From an uncultured Bartonella sp. (GTDB lineage Bacteria; Pseudomonadota; Alphaproteobacteria; Rhizobiales; Rhizobiaceae), in assembly GCF_945285465.1 (NCBI RefSeq), contig NZ_CALYQK010000001.1, forward strand, positions 1 to 64,000: a DNA stretch of 64,000 nt. Direction: 5' to 3'. Below the pieces are notes generated by a model. It was given only the letters and a program-made list of their open reading frames with translations, did no database searches and was not told where the DNA came from. Below are positions 18,105 through 27,934 of this stretch, piece after piece (position 1 is the stretch's first letter; each line of letters begins with the position of its first letter). The translations under genes were made by a program, and so were the position numbers.

Positions 18105-21100
18105 TTATTGAAACTCGAATATCGAACGAAAAATACCCGGTGCAATAACCGAAATGGGATTGACCATCACTTGCGGTTGTTTTGCCTTTCCTTCAATTTT
18201 AAACGTAATTCCGATCAAACCACGATCACGTCCATTTCCTAAAACCTGACCTATAATCGGCAAATCACCAAACAAACGGTTCAAGCCATAAGCGGGCATA
18301 AATGTACCGGTAATAGACATATTTCCCGATGAATCATAAAGCACTCCCTGAAAAGTGGCTCCGACTGTCGGTCCGCGCAAAACGCCGCGGTCAAGAACCA
18401 AATAATTATCACCCTTTCCTATGTGGGTATAGGCGACATCAAAACCGACACTCGAACTGTTAATCTTGCCTTTGACAGCCTCGTTCAAACTTTTTCCGCC
18501 ACCACGAGGACGGGAAGAAACAATTGTTGCAAGCCGTGGTTCATCAACAACTTCAAAATTCCTGAGACTAACCGGACCAGACAACGGTTGCCCTGTTGCC
18601 GATGACAAATCGGCTTTCAACGTTCCTCCTCGAATCTTATCATAATAATTCATGAAGCGTAGCAGAGAGCCAGCATCATTGCTTTGAGCAATGACCGTTT
18701 CTTTACCTTGTGCCTTTTGCATCTCGATGTTTACCGCCTTGCCGTTTTTGGTTCGTCCGCTCAACGAAAATTGTGTCGCCCCTTGTTCCGTTTTCTCGTA
18801 CGTTGCATTAGCATTATTGAACGCTTCATTATAAAAACCAATCAGACTTTCAACCGATGAATGCACCGAAATGGCCGTTTTATCCGTCGAGCTATTTTGC
18901 GATTTATCCAATTGCTGGATGATACCCCGCGCATCATAGCTTTTTCCTGTTACCTCGACGTGATATGATTTAGCAGAGCTTACAATTTTCAAAGCCAAAT
19001 CATCATTACGGCTTAAATTGGCTTTAGCAAATTCGGCGCCAGCCAATTGCTTGTCTTTGACATGAATATTTCCTGCCACCTGCAAATTCTGCCCCGTTAA
19101 CGCGAAGTTTTCTATGGTATATTCCGGTTTATCTTTCGCATTCGCGGGCATGTCGAATTCGGCATGGGCTTCCAGACCTTTTCCTTTTTTCCAGCCGGCC
19201 CACGAAATCTCCAGATTGGCATTGGTCAAATCGGCATTGAAATGGCGCTTGCCATTATTCTCGGCTCCCACTTCAACACTGATCGGGCCACTGAGAAAAT
19301 TATTCAGAAATGCAAAATGTTTGGCACGAATGGCATCGTCCAGATTTAACGTAAATTTTTCACTTTTTTGCAGATCCGAATGATCAAACGGCTGCACAAT
19401 TTTTACATCCGAAGGCAGGTCATTGAGCAAACCACTTGCTTGTAAAATAATTCCCGATTTGGAGACATCGGCCACACCTGCAGCGTTCGTAATCATGATA
19501 TTCTCGATTGGCTCGGGAAGCGAAAAATCATTAAATTTGACATGCGCACTATAAGTAACTTCTCCTCTGGGAGTATCGCGTGTCACTGGAAAGCGAAGTT
19601 TAATTTCTGCTTCTACATTGCCTTTGGCTGTTTGCGAATTGAAAGGCAAACGACGATGTGCATTGATGGGTGCATAGCCTATCATTTCACCAGCAGCATC
19701 GACTGTGGCACGTGCAACAAGCCGCATATCGGCAAAAACCGGACGTTGGGCCCCCCATGGTATGACCATCGTACCTTCAACTGCTTCGACTTTACAATTG
19801 TTTGAAAGGTAGCTTGCACCGCTATCGAGTGTAATTGTGGTGGTCATGCCGTCAACCCCAACTGTACCGAAAGCTTCACGCAAAGCTGGCAATTCGCCGA
19901 TCAGATCGGATCTGGTATTGAGAATTTCTGACCTGATTTTGACTTCGTTTGCCGAAAGCGTTCCGGCTGGAACACCGGAACGGAAAAAGCCTTGCGGCAA
20001 AGCTATTTCAATCGACCCGTTCTTGATTTGGCCGCCAAATACATGCGAAACAACCCATCTTCGTGCTCCTGGTGATACGTTCACCGGCCATAGCTGTTTG
20101 GCCTCAGCAATATCCATTTGCGGAACATGGAGCACAAAAATGGTTTCCGGCGTACCTTCTCCAAATTTCATACTGCCCTGCCCCATCAAATTGCCATGAG
20201 GCGTATTAATCGTAATTTCGTCGATAAATGCCTTTCGCGCGGCAAGATTATATTGTCCGGCCAATTTCATACCAAAATGCAGTGCACTATCGGGCACTTC
20301 GCCGGCGGCACTTACAGCTCGTTGCGAAACTATTTCAAAGCGATAATCATTCGTCGGTTCGCCCGTTTCGGGATTTGCCGGTGTTATCCCCAATGCTCCA
20401 TCAAACGGTATTACAAGTCCCCCTATCTGCAATAAAGAAGATTCAAGTTCGATTTTTTTACTATGCGGTGTATGAAGAAGATTTAAATCGAATTTGGATG
20501 GAATATTCTGTTCTGTCCCAAAATCCATAACACCGGCTGGCATTGCCAACCGCAGCCGAATGACCGGTTCTGCATCTAAATTATTGCGTTGCGCCTCAAT
20601 TACAGCATTTGCCGTTCCTTTTAGCCTAAAATGCCCGTTGTTCGTATGATTGTTAGGCAAGAATGGCGATACATCATCGGCAGCTCCTAAATGAAGCGGC
20701 AAGGATGTAATATCAAGTTTGATATCTGTAGCATGTTGATCAATATAGTTTGCCTGCGCCTCTAGTCCTATTGTTTGGCCATTCCAACCCAAAGACGATA
20801 TAAGCGAGACCGCTTTGCGACGCGTACGCAGATTCAGATTTTCAATTTGATAAACTGTACTTTTTTCGCCCGGCATTTGAAGTGAAATATTCTTCAAAAC
20901 GAAAACGTTAATCGACATGGATCTTAATTTGTTTGCTCCCATATCAAAAGCCGGGAAAAGCAGATTAGCAGTCTCATCGGGGTCAAGGCGGCCAAATTGG
21001 TCTTTTGGCAAACGGTCAACGAAGTTTGAGTCTTTTGCTTGCGGCAAAATAATGTTGGCATTATGAAGCTCAATCTGGGCTATCTGTAATTTTCCTAAAA

Positions 21101-21581
21101 GCAGAGCCCATGAGGAAAAGCCGACGCGGAACACTCCAATTCGATCGACCTGGATGCCGTCTTTTATATCATCCAACATCACATTCTGGGTTTCGAGTGC
21201 CAGATGATAATCTTCATCGAGTGAAAGCCTGGCATCGGTAATTTTGACATGCGCATAATCGCCCAATTGCTGCGATAACGTTGCCTGCATTTTTGCAGTC
21301 AGGTAAGCACCGCTGATTCCCACTTTTAATAAAGAAAAGGCAAGAATTAAGATTATGGCACCCGATATGACCGCCCAAAAAAACATATAACTCAGCCGTC
21401 TGACGACACTCTTACGTTGGCGTGGGGTGTGGACTTTCACGCCGTCGCCCTCCCGAGCCGACGGGAACTGATCAAGCTTTCTTATTTCACTTCGTTTAAA
21501 GCGAATCTCTTCATGTGGATCTGTCAAATTGTAACCAATCCCGTTATCGGTTTTCACTTCGTGCCAGGCAATCAACAGCAA
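18105..21581 (-). CDS. Large AsmA-like/DUF3971 envelope protein (YhdP-type)
   Basis: A protein of up to 1158 residues with a basic cytoplasmic N terminus, one membrane segment (about residues 67-90, MFFWAVISGAIILILAFSLL), and a very long periplasmic part rich in beta-strand. It ends in the AsmA-like C-terminal region (GVLYDSSGNMSITGTFMPAYGLNRLFGDLPIIGQVLG). Proteins of this group bridge inner and outer membranes and are implicated in lipid transport and outer-membrane integrity; that role here is by family. The frame opens with TTG at 21581, directly after an in-frame TAA, and no ATG precedes the membrane segment, so the true start is uncertain. A TATAAT-like element lies only about 12 bases upstream. 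Confidence 0.85.
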   Translation of the reverse strand: MLLIAWHEVKTDNGIGYNLTDPHEEIRFKRSEIRKLDQFPSAREGDGVKVHTPRQRKSVVRRLSYMFFWAVISGAIILILAFSLLKVGISGAYLTAKMQATLSQQLGDYAHVKITDARLSLDEDYHLALETQNVMLDDIKDGIQVDRIGVFRVGFSSWALLLGKLQIAQIELHNANIILPQAKDSNFVDRLPKDQFGRLDPDETANLLFPAFDMGANKLRSMSINVFVLKNISLQMPGEKSTVYQIENLNLRTRRKAVSLISSLGWNGQTIGLEAQANYIDQHATDIKLDITSLPLHLGAADDVSPFLPNNHTNNGHFRLKGTANAVIEAQRNNLDAEPVIRLRLAMPAGVMDFGTEQNIPSKFDLNLLHTPHSKKIELESSLLQIGGLVIPFDGALGITPANPETGEPTNDYRFEIVSQRAVSAAGEVPDSALHFGMKLAGQYNLAARKAFIDEITINTPHGNLMGQGSMKFGEGTPETIFVLHVPQMDIAEAKQLWPVNVSPGARRWVVSHVFGGQIKNGSIEIALPQGFFRSGVPAGTLSANEVKIRSEILNTRSDLIGELPALREAFGTVGVDGMTTTITLDSGASYLSNNCKVEAVEGTMVIPWGAQRPVFADMRLVARATVDAAGEMIGYAPINAHRRLPFNSQTAKGNVEAEIKLRFPVTRDTPRGEVTYSAHVKFNDFSLPEPIENIMITNAAGVADVSKSGIILQASGLLNDLPSDVKIVQPFDHSDLQKSEKFTLNLDDAIRAKHFAFLNNFLSGPISVEVGAENNGKRHFNADLTNANLEISWAGWKKGKGLEAHAEFDMPANAKDKPEYTIENFALTGQNLQVAGNIHVKDKQLAGAEFAKANLSRNDDLALKIVSSAKSYHVEVTGKSYDARGIIQQLDKSQNSSTDKTAISVHSSVESLIGFYNEAFNNANATYEKTEQGATQFSLSGRTKNGKAVNIEMQKAQGKETVIAQSNDAGSLLRFMNYYDKIRGGTLKADLSSATGQPLSGPVSLRNFEVVDEPRLATIVSSRPRGGGKSLNEAVKGKINSSSVGFDVAYTHIGKGDNYLVLDRGVLRGPTVGATFQGVLYDSSGNMSITGTFMPAYGLNRLFGDLPIIGQVLGNGRDRGLIGITFKIEGKAKQPQVMVNPISVIAPGIFRSIFEFQ

Positions 21582-21669
21582 AATATGAACGCATTATAGC
21601 ACCGATTTATATTGAATCCTGTCGTTTATAATGCAATTTTAAACCTACCCACAGAAGAAAGGTAACATT

Positions 21670-22140
21670 ATGAATCTATTAGAAAAAGGCGATATCGCTC
21701 CTGATTTCACTTTGCCGCGCGACAGCGGCAAGAAACAGACCTTATCTGAGCTTCGTGGTCACCCAGTTGTCCTTTATTTCTATCCAAAAGATGATACCAG
21801 CGGTTGCACCTTGGAGGCACATGATTTCACACGACTCAAACCGGAATTTGACAAGATCGGTGTGACGGTGCTGGGAATGTCACCTGATAAGCCGGAAAAA
21901 CACGATAAATTCAAAACGAAGCATGACCTCAGCATTATCCTTATCTCCGACGAAGATAAATCCACTTTGGAAGCCTATGGCGTTTGGGTTGAAAAGTCGA
22001 TGTATGGACGCAAATATATGGGCGTTGAACGGTCAACTTTTTTGATTGATAAAGATGGCAAGATTGCCGAGATTTGGCGCAAGGTAAAGGTACCCGGTCA
22101 CGCGCAAGAGGTGTTGGAGGCAGCAACCGCCATCGCTTAG
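21670..22140 (+). CDS. bcp: Thioredoxin-dependent peroxiredoxin (Bcp/PrxQ family)
   Basis: Reduces hydrogen peroxide and organic hydroperoxides in the cytoplasm. The 156-residue thioredoxin-fold protein carries the peroxidatic cysteine C46 in KDDTSGCTLEAHDF, with the preceding Thr of the Prx active site. The resolving cysteine found five residues later in E. coli Bcp is replaced by His51, so it is probably a one-Cys enzyme resolved by an external thiol. AGAAAGG precedes the ATG. It is divergent from the AsmA-like gene with an 88-base gap. Confidence 0.93.
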   Translation: MNLLEKGDIAPDFTLPRDSGKKQTLSELRGHPVVLYFYPKDDTSGCTLEAHDFTRLKPEFDKIGVTVLGMSPDKPEKHDKFKTKHDLSIILISDEDKSTLEAYGVWVEKSMYGRKYMGVERSTFLIDKDGKIAEIWRKVKVPGHAQEVLEAATAIA

Positions 22141-22210
22141 CCGTTTTCTGGTGTTAGGAGTTTGTTAATCTTTTAATGCATTAATAGAATTCTCAACGGC
22201 GGAATGGAAA

Positions 22211-22432
22211 ATGCGTTATTCAATCAAAATATTGAGTTTTTGTCTGGCATTGATTGTGGCAACACTACCTGTCAGCACCGCTCATGATACTTCAGCAGTC
22301 AATGTTGAAAACGAAGATTGTCTTCACCAGCCACTTCCTTCCATGCCAAAAACACCGGTACCAAAGGTAAAAAACATCGTTTTCAACGCGCATAATGCAA
22401 TTGATCCTATCGTTACCGGTCCCCGGGGATAA
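22211..22432 (+). CDS. Small secreted protein of unknown function
   Basis: A 73-codon frame with a clear Sec signal peptide: basic MRYSIK, a hydrophobic core of about 15 residues, and a probable cleavage site after VSTA. The mature part would be about 48 residues, rich in Pro, Val and Asn, with one Cys and no known motif. GGCGGAATGG lies just upstream of the ATG. It follows bcp by 70 bases with no visible terminator between. I do not recognise a family; conservation in relatives would decide whether it is real. Confidence 0.45.
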   Translation: MRYSIKILSFCLALIVATLPVSTAHDTSAVNVENEDCLHQPLPSMPKTPVPKVKNIVFNAHNAIDPIVTGPRG

Positions 22433-22736
22433 CAACCGAGCATCATTCTCGCGTTTCACGGATGCGATGAAATATAACAACTGCTTTTGGCCAGAAAATA
22501 TTACTAAAGCCAGTTAAAGAACCCGGGCAGTAAATTGCATCGCCGCTATTATCGTTTTATTTTTCTTGCACAAATGCGCGTTGTCATAAGTTGCAATTGC
22601 AATCGTTAACAATCGCTAACGACAGCTTTATTTTGTATTCGATAACATGCAGCAACATGCAGTAAAAGCAGCAACATGCAGTAAAAATTGCCAATTTTTC
22701 CAATGGCCATTATTTGACCGACAAAAATGCAAAGTC
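22433..22736. other. Intergenic region with short repeats between the small secreted protein and prfB
   Basis: About 300 bases without a gene. It holds a perfect 12-base palindrome (TTGCAATTGCAA, 22591-22602), a CGTTA...TAACG inverted pair just after it, and the two-copy 19-base tandem repeat listed separately. No T-tract terminator was found for prfB, which ends at 22737. Confidence 0.4.
22649..22686. repeat. Two exact tandem copies of a 19-base unit
   Basis: The unit GCAGCAACATGCAGTAAAA occurs at 22649-22667 and again at 22668-22686 without mismatch. A further ACATGC just before (22645-22650) hints at an older partial copy. It lies 50 bases beyond the prfB stop. Confidence 0.85.
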
Positions 22737-23865
22737 TTATGTCACATCTTCGACATGTTCGACACGGCCCTTAATACGCTGGGCAAGTGCAGCTTCCATG
22801 AATGCATCCAGATCACCATCAAGGACTTTTTGCGGGTCGGTGTTTTCAACGCCCGTCCGTAAATCCTTTACCAACTGATAGGGCTGTAAGACATAAGAAC
22901 GGATCTGGTGTCCCCATCCGATTTCGGTTTTTGATGCTTCAAGAACATTTGCTTCATCTTCACGCCGTTTCAATTCTTCTTCATAAAGACGCGCTCTTAG
23001 CATGGCCCAAGCAGTGGCGCGGTTTTTGTGCTGCGATCGCTCAGCCTGACACTGAACGACAATTCCCGTTTTCAAGTGGGTAATACGAACGGCCGAATCT
23101 GTTGTGTTAATATGCTGTCCCCCAGCTCCCGAAGCACGATAGGTATCAATCCGCACATCCGATTCAGAAACATCGACTTCTATATTATCATCAATAACCG
23201 GATAAACCCAGATGCTGGCAAATGACGTATGTCGCCTTGCGTTTGAATCATAAGGGGAAATACGAACCAGACGGTGCACCCCCGATTCTGTCTTCAACAT
23301 GCCATAAGCATTAGGCCCTTTAACAAGCATTGTAGCCGATTTTATGCCAGCCTCTTCGCCATCATGAACTTCTAATAGTTCGACTTTCTTCGCATGTTTT
23401 TCTGCCCAACGCGTATACATTCGAAGCAACATCGAAGCCCAATCCTGACTTTCCGTACCACCGGCACCAGCATGAACCTCGAGATATGTATCGTTTCCAT
23501 CAACCTCGCCCGAAAGCAACATCTCTATTTGTCTTTGGTCGAGTTCGCTTTTCAATGCTTGAATTGAAGCTTCGGCTTCACCGATAATCGCGTTATCACC
23601 CTCTTCTTCACCCATAGAGATAAGTTCAACGCTATCGTTAAGTATCTGTGTCAAATGATTGATATTATAGATAGAATCATCAAGCCGCTGACGCTCGCGC
23701 ATCAGTTCCTGTGCTTTGGCCACGTCATCCCATAAAGTCGGATCTTCTGCCTTATCGTTAAGATATTCCAGACGTTTTATCGACTGATCCCAGTCAAAGA
23801 TGCCTCCTCAGCAAGCCGATAGCTTGCCTGATTTCTTCAACCAAAGTTTCAATTTCTGCTCGCAT
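22737..23865 (-). CDS. prfB: Peptide chain release factor 2, expressed through a programmed +1 frameshift
   Basis: RF2 releases the nascent chain at UGA and UAA codons. The gene is split over two frames. ATG 23865 begins 23 codons (MRAEIETLVEEIRQ...LLRRHL) ending in CTT TGA. Skipping one base gives GAC and continues for 352 codons to TAA at 22737, a total of 375 residues, the normal length. The GGQ loop (ASGAGGQHINTTDSAVR) that enters the peptidyl-transferase centre is present, and the stop-recognition tripeptide region reads SPYDSNARRHTSF. It is the last gene of a run with amiC and mrcA. A caller that ignores the frameshift would give a false start at 23723. Confidence 0.96.
23794..23808 (-). 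promoter_or_regulatory. prfB programmed +1 frameshift site
   Basis: On the minus strand AGGAGG (23803-23808) is followed by CAT, then CTT TGA C. An internal Shine-Dalgarno three bases before CTT and an in-frame UGA is the same layout as the E. coli RF2 site. Low RF2 slows termination at UGA and lets the ribosome slip forward, which makes more RF2. Confidence 0.95.
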
Positions 23866-24029
23866 ATTGATCTATTTTTCCTAGTTATGCCCGTTTAAAG
23901 TGCTGTTGAGGCATCTAATCATTTATCGATAGATAAATAAAAACCGTTTTATCAGCCGAAAATGACGAACACCCAAATAATCTGTTTGCAATATTCACAT
24001 TATGTCCAACTTGTCAAAGGACCAGTTTC

Positions 24030-26579
24030 TCAATAAAGCCCTCCGGAACCACTTTGAATGGCTTTATTGACTTGTGGCGACGTTGGTGCCACTGGAACAC
24101 CTTCTTTAAATGAAGTCGTTCCGCCAATGACCTGATAGACATCTGCCGGCCCTGTTCCCGGTTTAAATGCTTCGACAATGACATTGCTGTCACCCGGCTC
24201 GGCCCGCATTCCGGTTTTTCGGTCAATCGCAATCTGCATCATGCCATCGGGAATTTTGAAATCAACATCCGGTACACCCTTCATCGCGTTTTCCATAAAT
24301 TCGCCAAAAATCGGCACAGCTAAAGAACTACCGGTGCCACCATATCCCAAAGTGGAAGGTTGGTCATAACCGATAAAAACACCAACAACTATATTCGGCG
24401 TAAATCCCATAAACCATGCATCTTTTGAATCATTGGTTGTCCCGGTTTTCCCGGCAATATGCCGGTTAAGATAACTAAGCCGTGCCGCAGTGCCGCGTTG
24501 CACAACCCCTTCCATCATCGATGTAATCTGATAGGCGGTCATCGGATCAAGTACCTGATCGCGCTCGTCGATCAATGTCGGTTCCGGTTGATTGTCCCAA
24601 AATCTGACGTTACAGCCTTCACATTTGCGCTTGTCATGACGGTAAATAGTGTGTCCATAACGGTCCTGAATACGATCAATAAGCGATGGTGAAATGGAAC
24701 GCCCGCCATTTGCAATAACCGAATAGGCCGTTACCATTCGTAGTACCGTTGTCTCGCCTGCTCCCAACGCCATAGGAAGATAGGGTTGTAATTTGTCATA
24801 AAGTCCGAATCGTTCCGCATATTCTGAAACAATAGGCATACCAAGATCGTTAGCCAGCCGAACTGTCATCAGGTTACGCGAATGTTCGATGCCATATCGC
24901 AATGTCGAAGGCCCGGCAAATGTGCCGCCATAGTTTTTCGGGCGCCAAACTTCACCATTGCCCTGATTGATTTCTACCGGCCCGTCAAGAACAACGGAAG
25001 CAGGCGTATAGCCATTATCCAAGGCTGCTGCATAAACAAACGGTTTAAAAGACGAACCGGGTTGCCGATAGGCTTGGGTCGCACGGTTAAATTCGGATTC
25101 AGCAAAAGAAAATCCGCCAACCATTGCCAAAACGCGCCCGGTTCGCGGTTCCATAGCTACCATCGCACCTTCAATCTTTGGTGGCTGACGCAACAAATAA
25201 CTGTTGTCACTGCCAGCTTTTTTCTCGACAAAAACAACATCACCGACATGTAAAACCCCTGTCGGATTATTCGCCGAATAACGGCGTTCGTTTTTGTCAA
25301 CCATCCGATAAGCCCATTTCATATCGCTTGCAGCAATTGTTGCCACATAACGCTCGGATGACAAAACACCAGATACTTCGCGTTTGGGTTGCAAACCGAT
25401 TTTCACTTTGTCGGGTGCCACCGAAAGCACAACGGCCAAACGCCATTCCGGAACATCGCTAAAGGCACTTACCTCACCAAGCCCGACGCCCCAATCATCA
25501 GAAACGTCGATGTGTTTGTAGGCCCCGCGCCAGCCATGATTTTGATCATATTTGACAAGTCCGTCTTGCAAAGCCCGACGCGCCATAACCTGCAAATTCG
25601 GATCAAGAGTAGTGCGAACCGATAGCCCCCCTTCGTAAAGAGCTTTCGAGCCATACCGATTTATCAATTGCCGACGCACTTCCTCGGTAAAATAATCGGC
25701 AGCAAAAATATAGGTATCATCGCCGCGAAGTGTAACACCAAGTGGTTTCAGCTTGGCCTGCTCGCCCTGACTTGCTGTTGCGTACCCATTTTCCACCATC
25801 CGATCAATCACCCAATTGCGGCGATCGAGAGCGCGTTGCGTATGTTTAAAGGGATCATAATTACTTGGCCCCTTCGGCAATGATGCAAGATAGGCACACT
25901 CTTCAAGAGTAAGATCGTTGACCGATTTGTTAAAATAGGTAAGAGCAGCAGCAGCGATACCGTAGGCACCGCGACCCAAATAAATTTCGTTTAAATAGAG
26001 CTCAAGAATGCGATCCTTGGAATAGGCCCGTTCGATACGCATTGCCAAAATCGCTTCTTTGATTTTCCGCTCCATGGTTGCATCGGAACTCAATAAAAAA
26101 TTCTTTGCCACCTGCTGGGTAATTGTCGAAGCCCCTTCCGGTCTGCGCCCCGAGCCGATATTCCTGATATTGCTGACCATTGCACGTGCCAGACCTTCCG
26201 GATCCAGCCCGAAATGGTTATAAAAATTCTTATCCTCAGCAGAAACAAATGCTGACTTTACCAAATCCGGTATCGACTGAATAGGAAGATAAAGACGACG
26301 GTTTGTTGCAAACTCTGCCATTAATGCGCCATCTGCGGCATGAATGCGAGTCATCACCGGCGGTTCATAATTTGCAAGAACCTGATAGTCGGGCAGTTCG
26401 TCGCCTTGTTGCTGATTCTCTACCGTTGCCGAAGAGTCAATATCTTCGGCAAGTGCCGAAGATATTGAAGGCACACCCAAACCGACAGCAATGCCGGCAG
26501 CAAGAATACATCTAAAAAAACTCATCATCGTAACCGGATGTCGCTTTCTCCAGAATTCGCTCAAAGGCGATATAAACAT
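24030..26579 (-). CDS. mrcA: Bifunctional penicillin-binding protein 1A (class A)
   Basis: Polymerises and crosslinks peptidoglycan in the periplasm. The glycosyltransferase domain (about 80-260) has E115 in SAEDKNFYNH, STITQQVAKNF, and YLNEIYLGRGAYGI. The transpeptidase domain has S509-x-x-K512 (PGSSFKPF), S567-R-N, and K711-T-G (AGKTGTTNDSKDAW). The ATG at 26579 has GAGG seven bases upstream. The N terminus is unusual: instead of a plain membrane anchor it has a basic stretch, a hydrophobic segment and SSALAED, which looks like a signal-peptidase I site. It lies 116 bases after amiC and 164 before prfB, a conserved Rhizobiales order. Confidence 0.96.
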   Translation of the reverse strand: MFISPLSEFWRKRHPVTMMSFFRCILAAGIAVGLGVPSISSALAEDIDSSATVENQQQGDELPDYQVLANYEPPVMTRIHAADGALMAEFATNRRLYLPIQSIPDLVKSAFVSAEDKNFYNHFGLDPEGLARAMVSNIRNIGSGRRPEGASTITQQVAKNFLLSSDATMERKIKEAILAMRIERAYSKDRILELYLNEIYLGRGAYGIAAAALTYFNKSVNDLTLEECAYLASLPKGPSNYDPFKHTQRALDRRNWVIDRMVENGYATASQGEQAKLKPLGVTLRGDDTYIFAADYFTEEVRRQLINRYGSKALYEGGLSVRTTLDPNLQVMARRALQDGLVKYDQNHGWRGAYKHIDVSDDWGVGLGEVSAFSDVPEWRLAVVLSVAPDKVKIGLQPKREVSGVLSSERYVATIAASDMKWAYRMVDKNERRYSANNPTGVLHVGDVVFVEKKAGSDNSYLLRQPPKIEGAMVAMEPRTGRVLAMVGGFSFAESEFNRATQAYRQPGSSFKPFVYAAALDNGYTPASVVLDGPVEINQGNGEVWRPKNYGGTFAGPSTLRYGIEHSRNLMTVRLANDLGMPIVSEYAERFGLYDKLQPYLPMALGAGETTVLRMVTAYSVIANGGRSISPSLIDRIQDRYGHTIYRHDKRKCEGCNVRFWDNQPEPTLIDERDQVLDPMTAYQITSMMEGVVQRGTAARLSYLNRHIAGKTGTTNDSKDAWFMGFTPNIVVGVFIGYDQPSTLGYGGTGSSLAVPIFGEFMENAMKGVPDVDFKIPDGMMQIAIDRKTGMRAEPGDSNVIVEAFKPGTGPADVYQVIGGTTSFKEGVPVAPTSPQVNKAIQSGSGGLY

Positions 26580-26695
26580 TTATCAACCTCGTCGCGTGTG
26601 CACCGGAATTGCGATAAAAACAAGGCTGAATTGCACTATTTAGTATATTAATGTCAAAGTTAAGACTATAGTTTTCTCTTTCCCTGATATTTTTA

Positions 26696-27934
26696 TTATG
26701 GCTGTGAATTATTTTGTTGTCTATTACGATAGCTGGCAAACTCTTTCACCGCAGCAGCAATGGCCGAAGCAGCTTTTTTGCGCCAGACAGGATCGGTGAT
26801 CAGCTTTTCGTCTCCCTTATTGGAAAGATAGCCAATCTCGATCAATACCGAAGGAATGTCAGGGGCTTTCAACACCTGAAAACCAGCATAGCGATGTGGA
26901 TTTTTAATGAGGCTGATATCACTTAAAATAAAACTGGAAATGACACGATCAGCAAAACTTACCGAAAATGATAGTGTTTCCCGGCGTGCAAGATCAATAA
27001 GGATATCGGTTACTTCAGGTGACTCATCGGCGGGCAGCCCGTCAAGAAGATCTGCCTTGTTTTCACGCTCGGCAAGGGCTCTTGCAAGATCGTCGGATGC
27101 CTGGTCAGAAATAGTGTAAACAGTTGCTCCTCGCATCGCATTCATATTGATAGTGTCCGCGTGGATTGAAATAAACAAATCGGCACCAAAATTTCTTGCT
27201 TTTTGTACCCGTTCGTTTAACCGCAGAAAAACATCGGAATCACGGGTTAGATAAACCTGTAAAGTTGCATTTTTTTCAAGTTCATCGCGCAATGCACGAG
27301 CAAAAGACAAAGTAACGTCTTTTTCAAGTGTACCATTGATACCTTCTGCGCCGCTGTCAATACCACCATGACCGGCATCAATGACAACCCGAAAGGGTTT
27401 TGGCACGAAGTCATTTTCCTTTTTGGCAAATATTCTTTTTTCATCATTTTGCTTTTTGACAAGCTGTTGAAAATTTTCCTGGTTATCTTTGATAATATCA
27501 ATCACCAATTGCCAAAGCCCGCTGTCAAGCTGTTCCATTTTGTTGTTTTCCACAGCAAAAGGGACGGTTGTCGTCAGTATAATCCTTGAGGTATTCGGCC
27601 CTGACGAGCCATACCTCAAATCCGCTACCATACCCAATTTTAACGGTAGTTGCGTTTGCGAAGAATAATCCACAGTGGGAAGATTTACGACAAGACGGCT
27701 CGGCCGATCGAGAAATTGCAACGAATAGCCCGGATTACCTGAAAACACAGCAATCAACCTTATTCGTGTGTTATCGCTCACAGCTCTGATATTGACGAGT
27801 TCGAGCGGCTTGTTTGCTGCGTTGCTTGAGGTTATAAAACTTGTAAAACATATAAAGACCGTGACAAGAAGAAAAAGCCAGCGAAATTTTTGACCATCAG
27901 CACCGCCACTCAAATGTCGTCTCGCTTGGCTCAT
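26696..27934 (-). CDS. amiC: N-acetylmuramoyl-L-alanine amidase (AMIN + Amidase_3)
   Basis: Cleaves the lactyl-amide bond between MurNAc and the stem peptide, mainly for daughter-cell separation. The 412 residues run as follows: a signal sequence (WLFLLVTVFICFTSF, cleavage near SSNA), an AMIN septal-targeting domain (about 45-145), a linker, and the zinc amidase domain from VVIDAGHGGIDSGAEG. Further zinc-site elements are SIHADTIN and the catalytic glutamate in VLIEIGYLSN. It is the head of the amiC-mrcA-prfB run and is divergent from rne. AmiC is a periplasmic or exported enzyme; partner activators such as EnvC are not in the window. Confidence 0.93.
   Translation of the reverse strand: MSQARRHLSGGADGQKFRWLFLLVTVFICFTSFITSSNAANKPLELVNIRAVSDNTRIRLIAVFSGNPGYSLQFLDRPSRLVVNLPTVDYSSQTQLPLKLGMVADLRYGSSGPNTSRIILTTTVPFAVENNKMEQLDSGLWQLVIDIIKDNQENFQQLVKKQNDEKRIFAKKENDFVPKPFRVVIDAGHGGIDSGAEGINGTLEKDVTLSFARALRDELEKNATLQVYLTRDSDVFLRLNERVQKARNFGADLFISIHADTINMNAMRGATVYTISDQASDDLARALAERENKADLLDGLPADESPEVTDILIDLARRETLSFSVSFADRVISSFILSDISLIKNPHRYAGFQVLKAPDIPSVLIEIGYLSNKGDEKLITDPVWRKKAASAIAAAVKEFASYRNRQQNNSQP

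Noticed and set aside
22737..23723. prfB as a 5'-truncated pseudogene starting at 23723
   Set aside because: The missing 47 codons are present upstream in another frame, joined by a canonical RF2 frameshift site.
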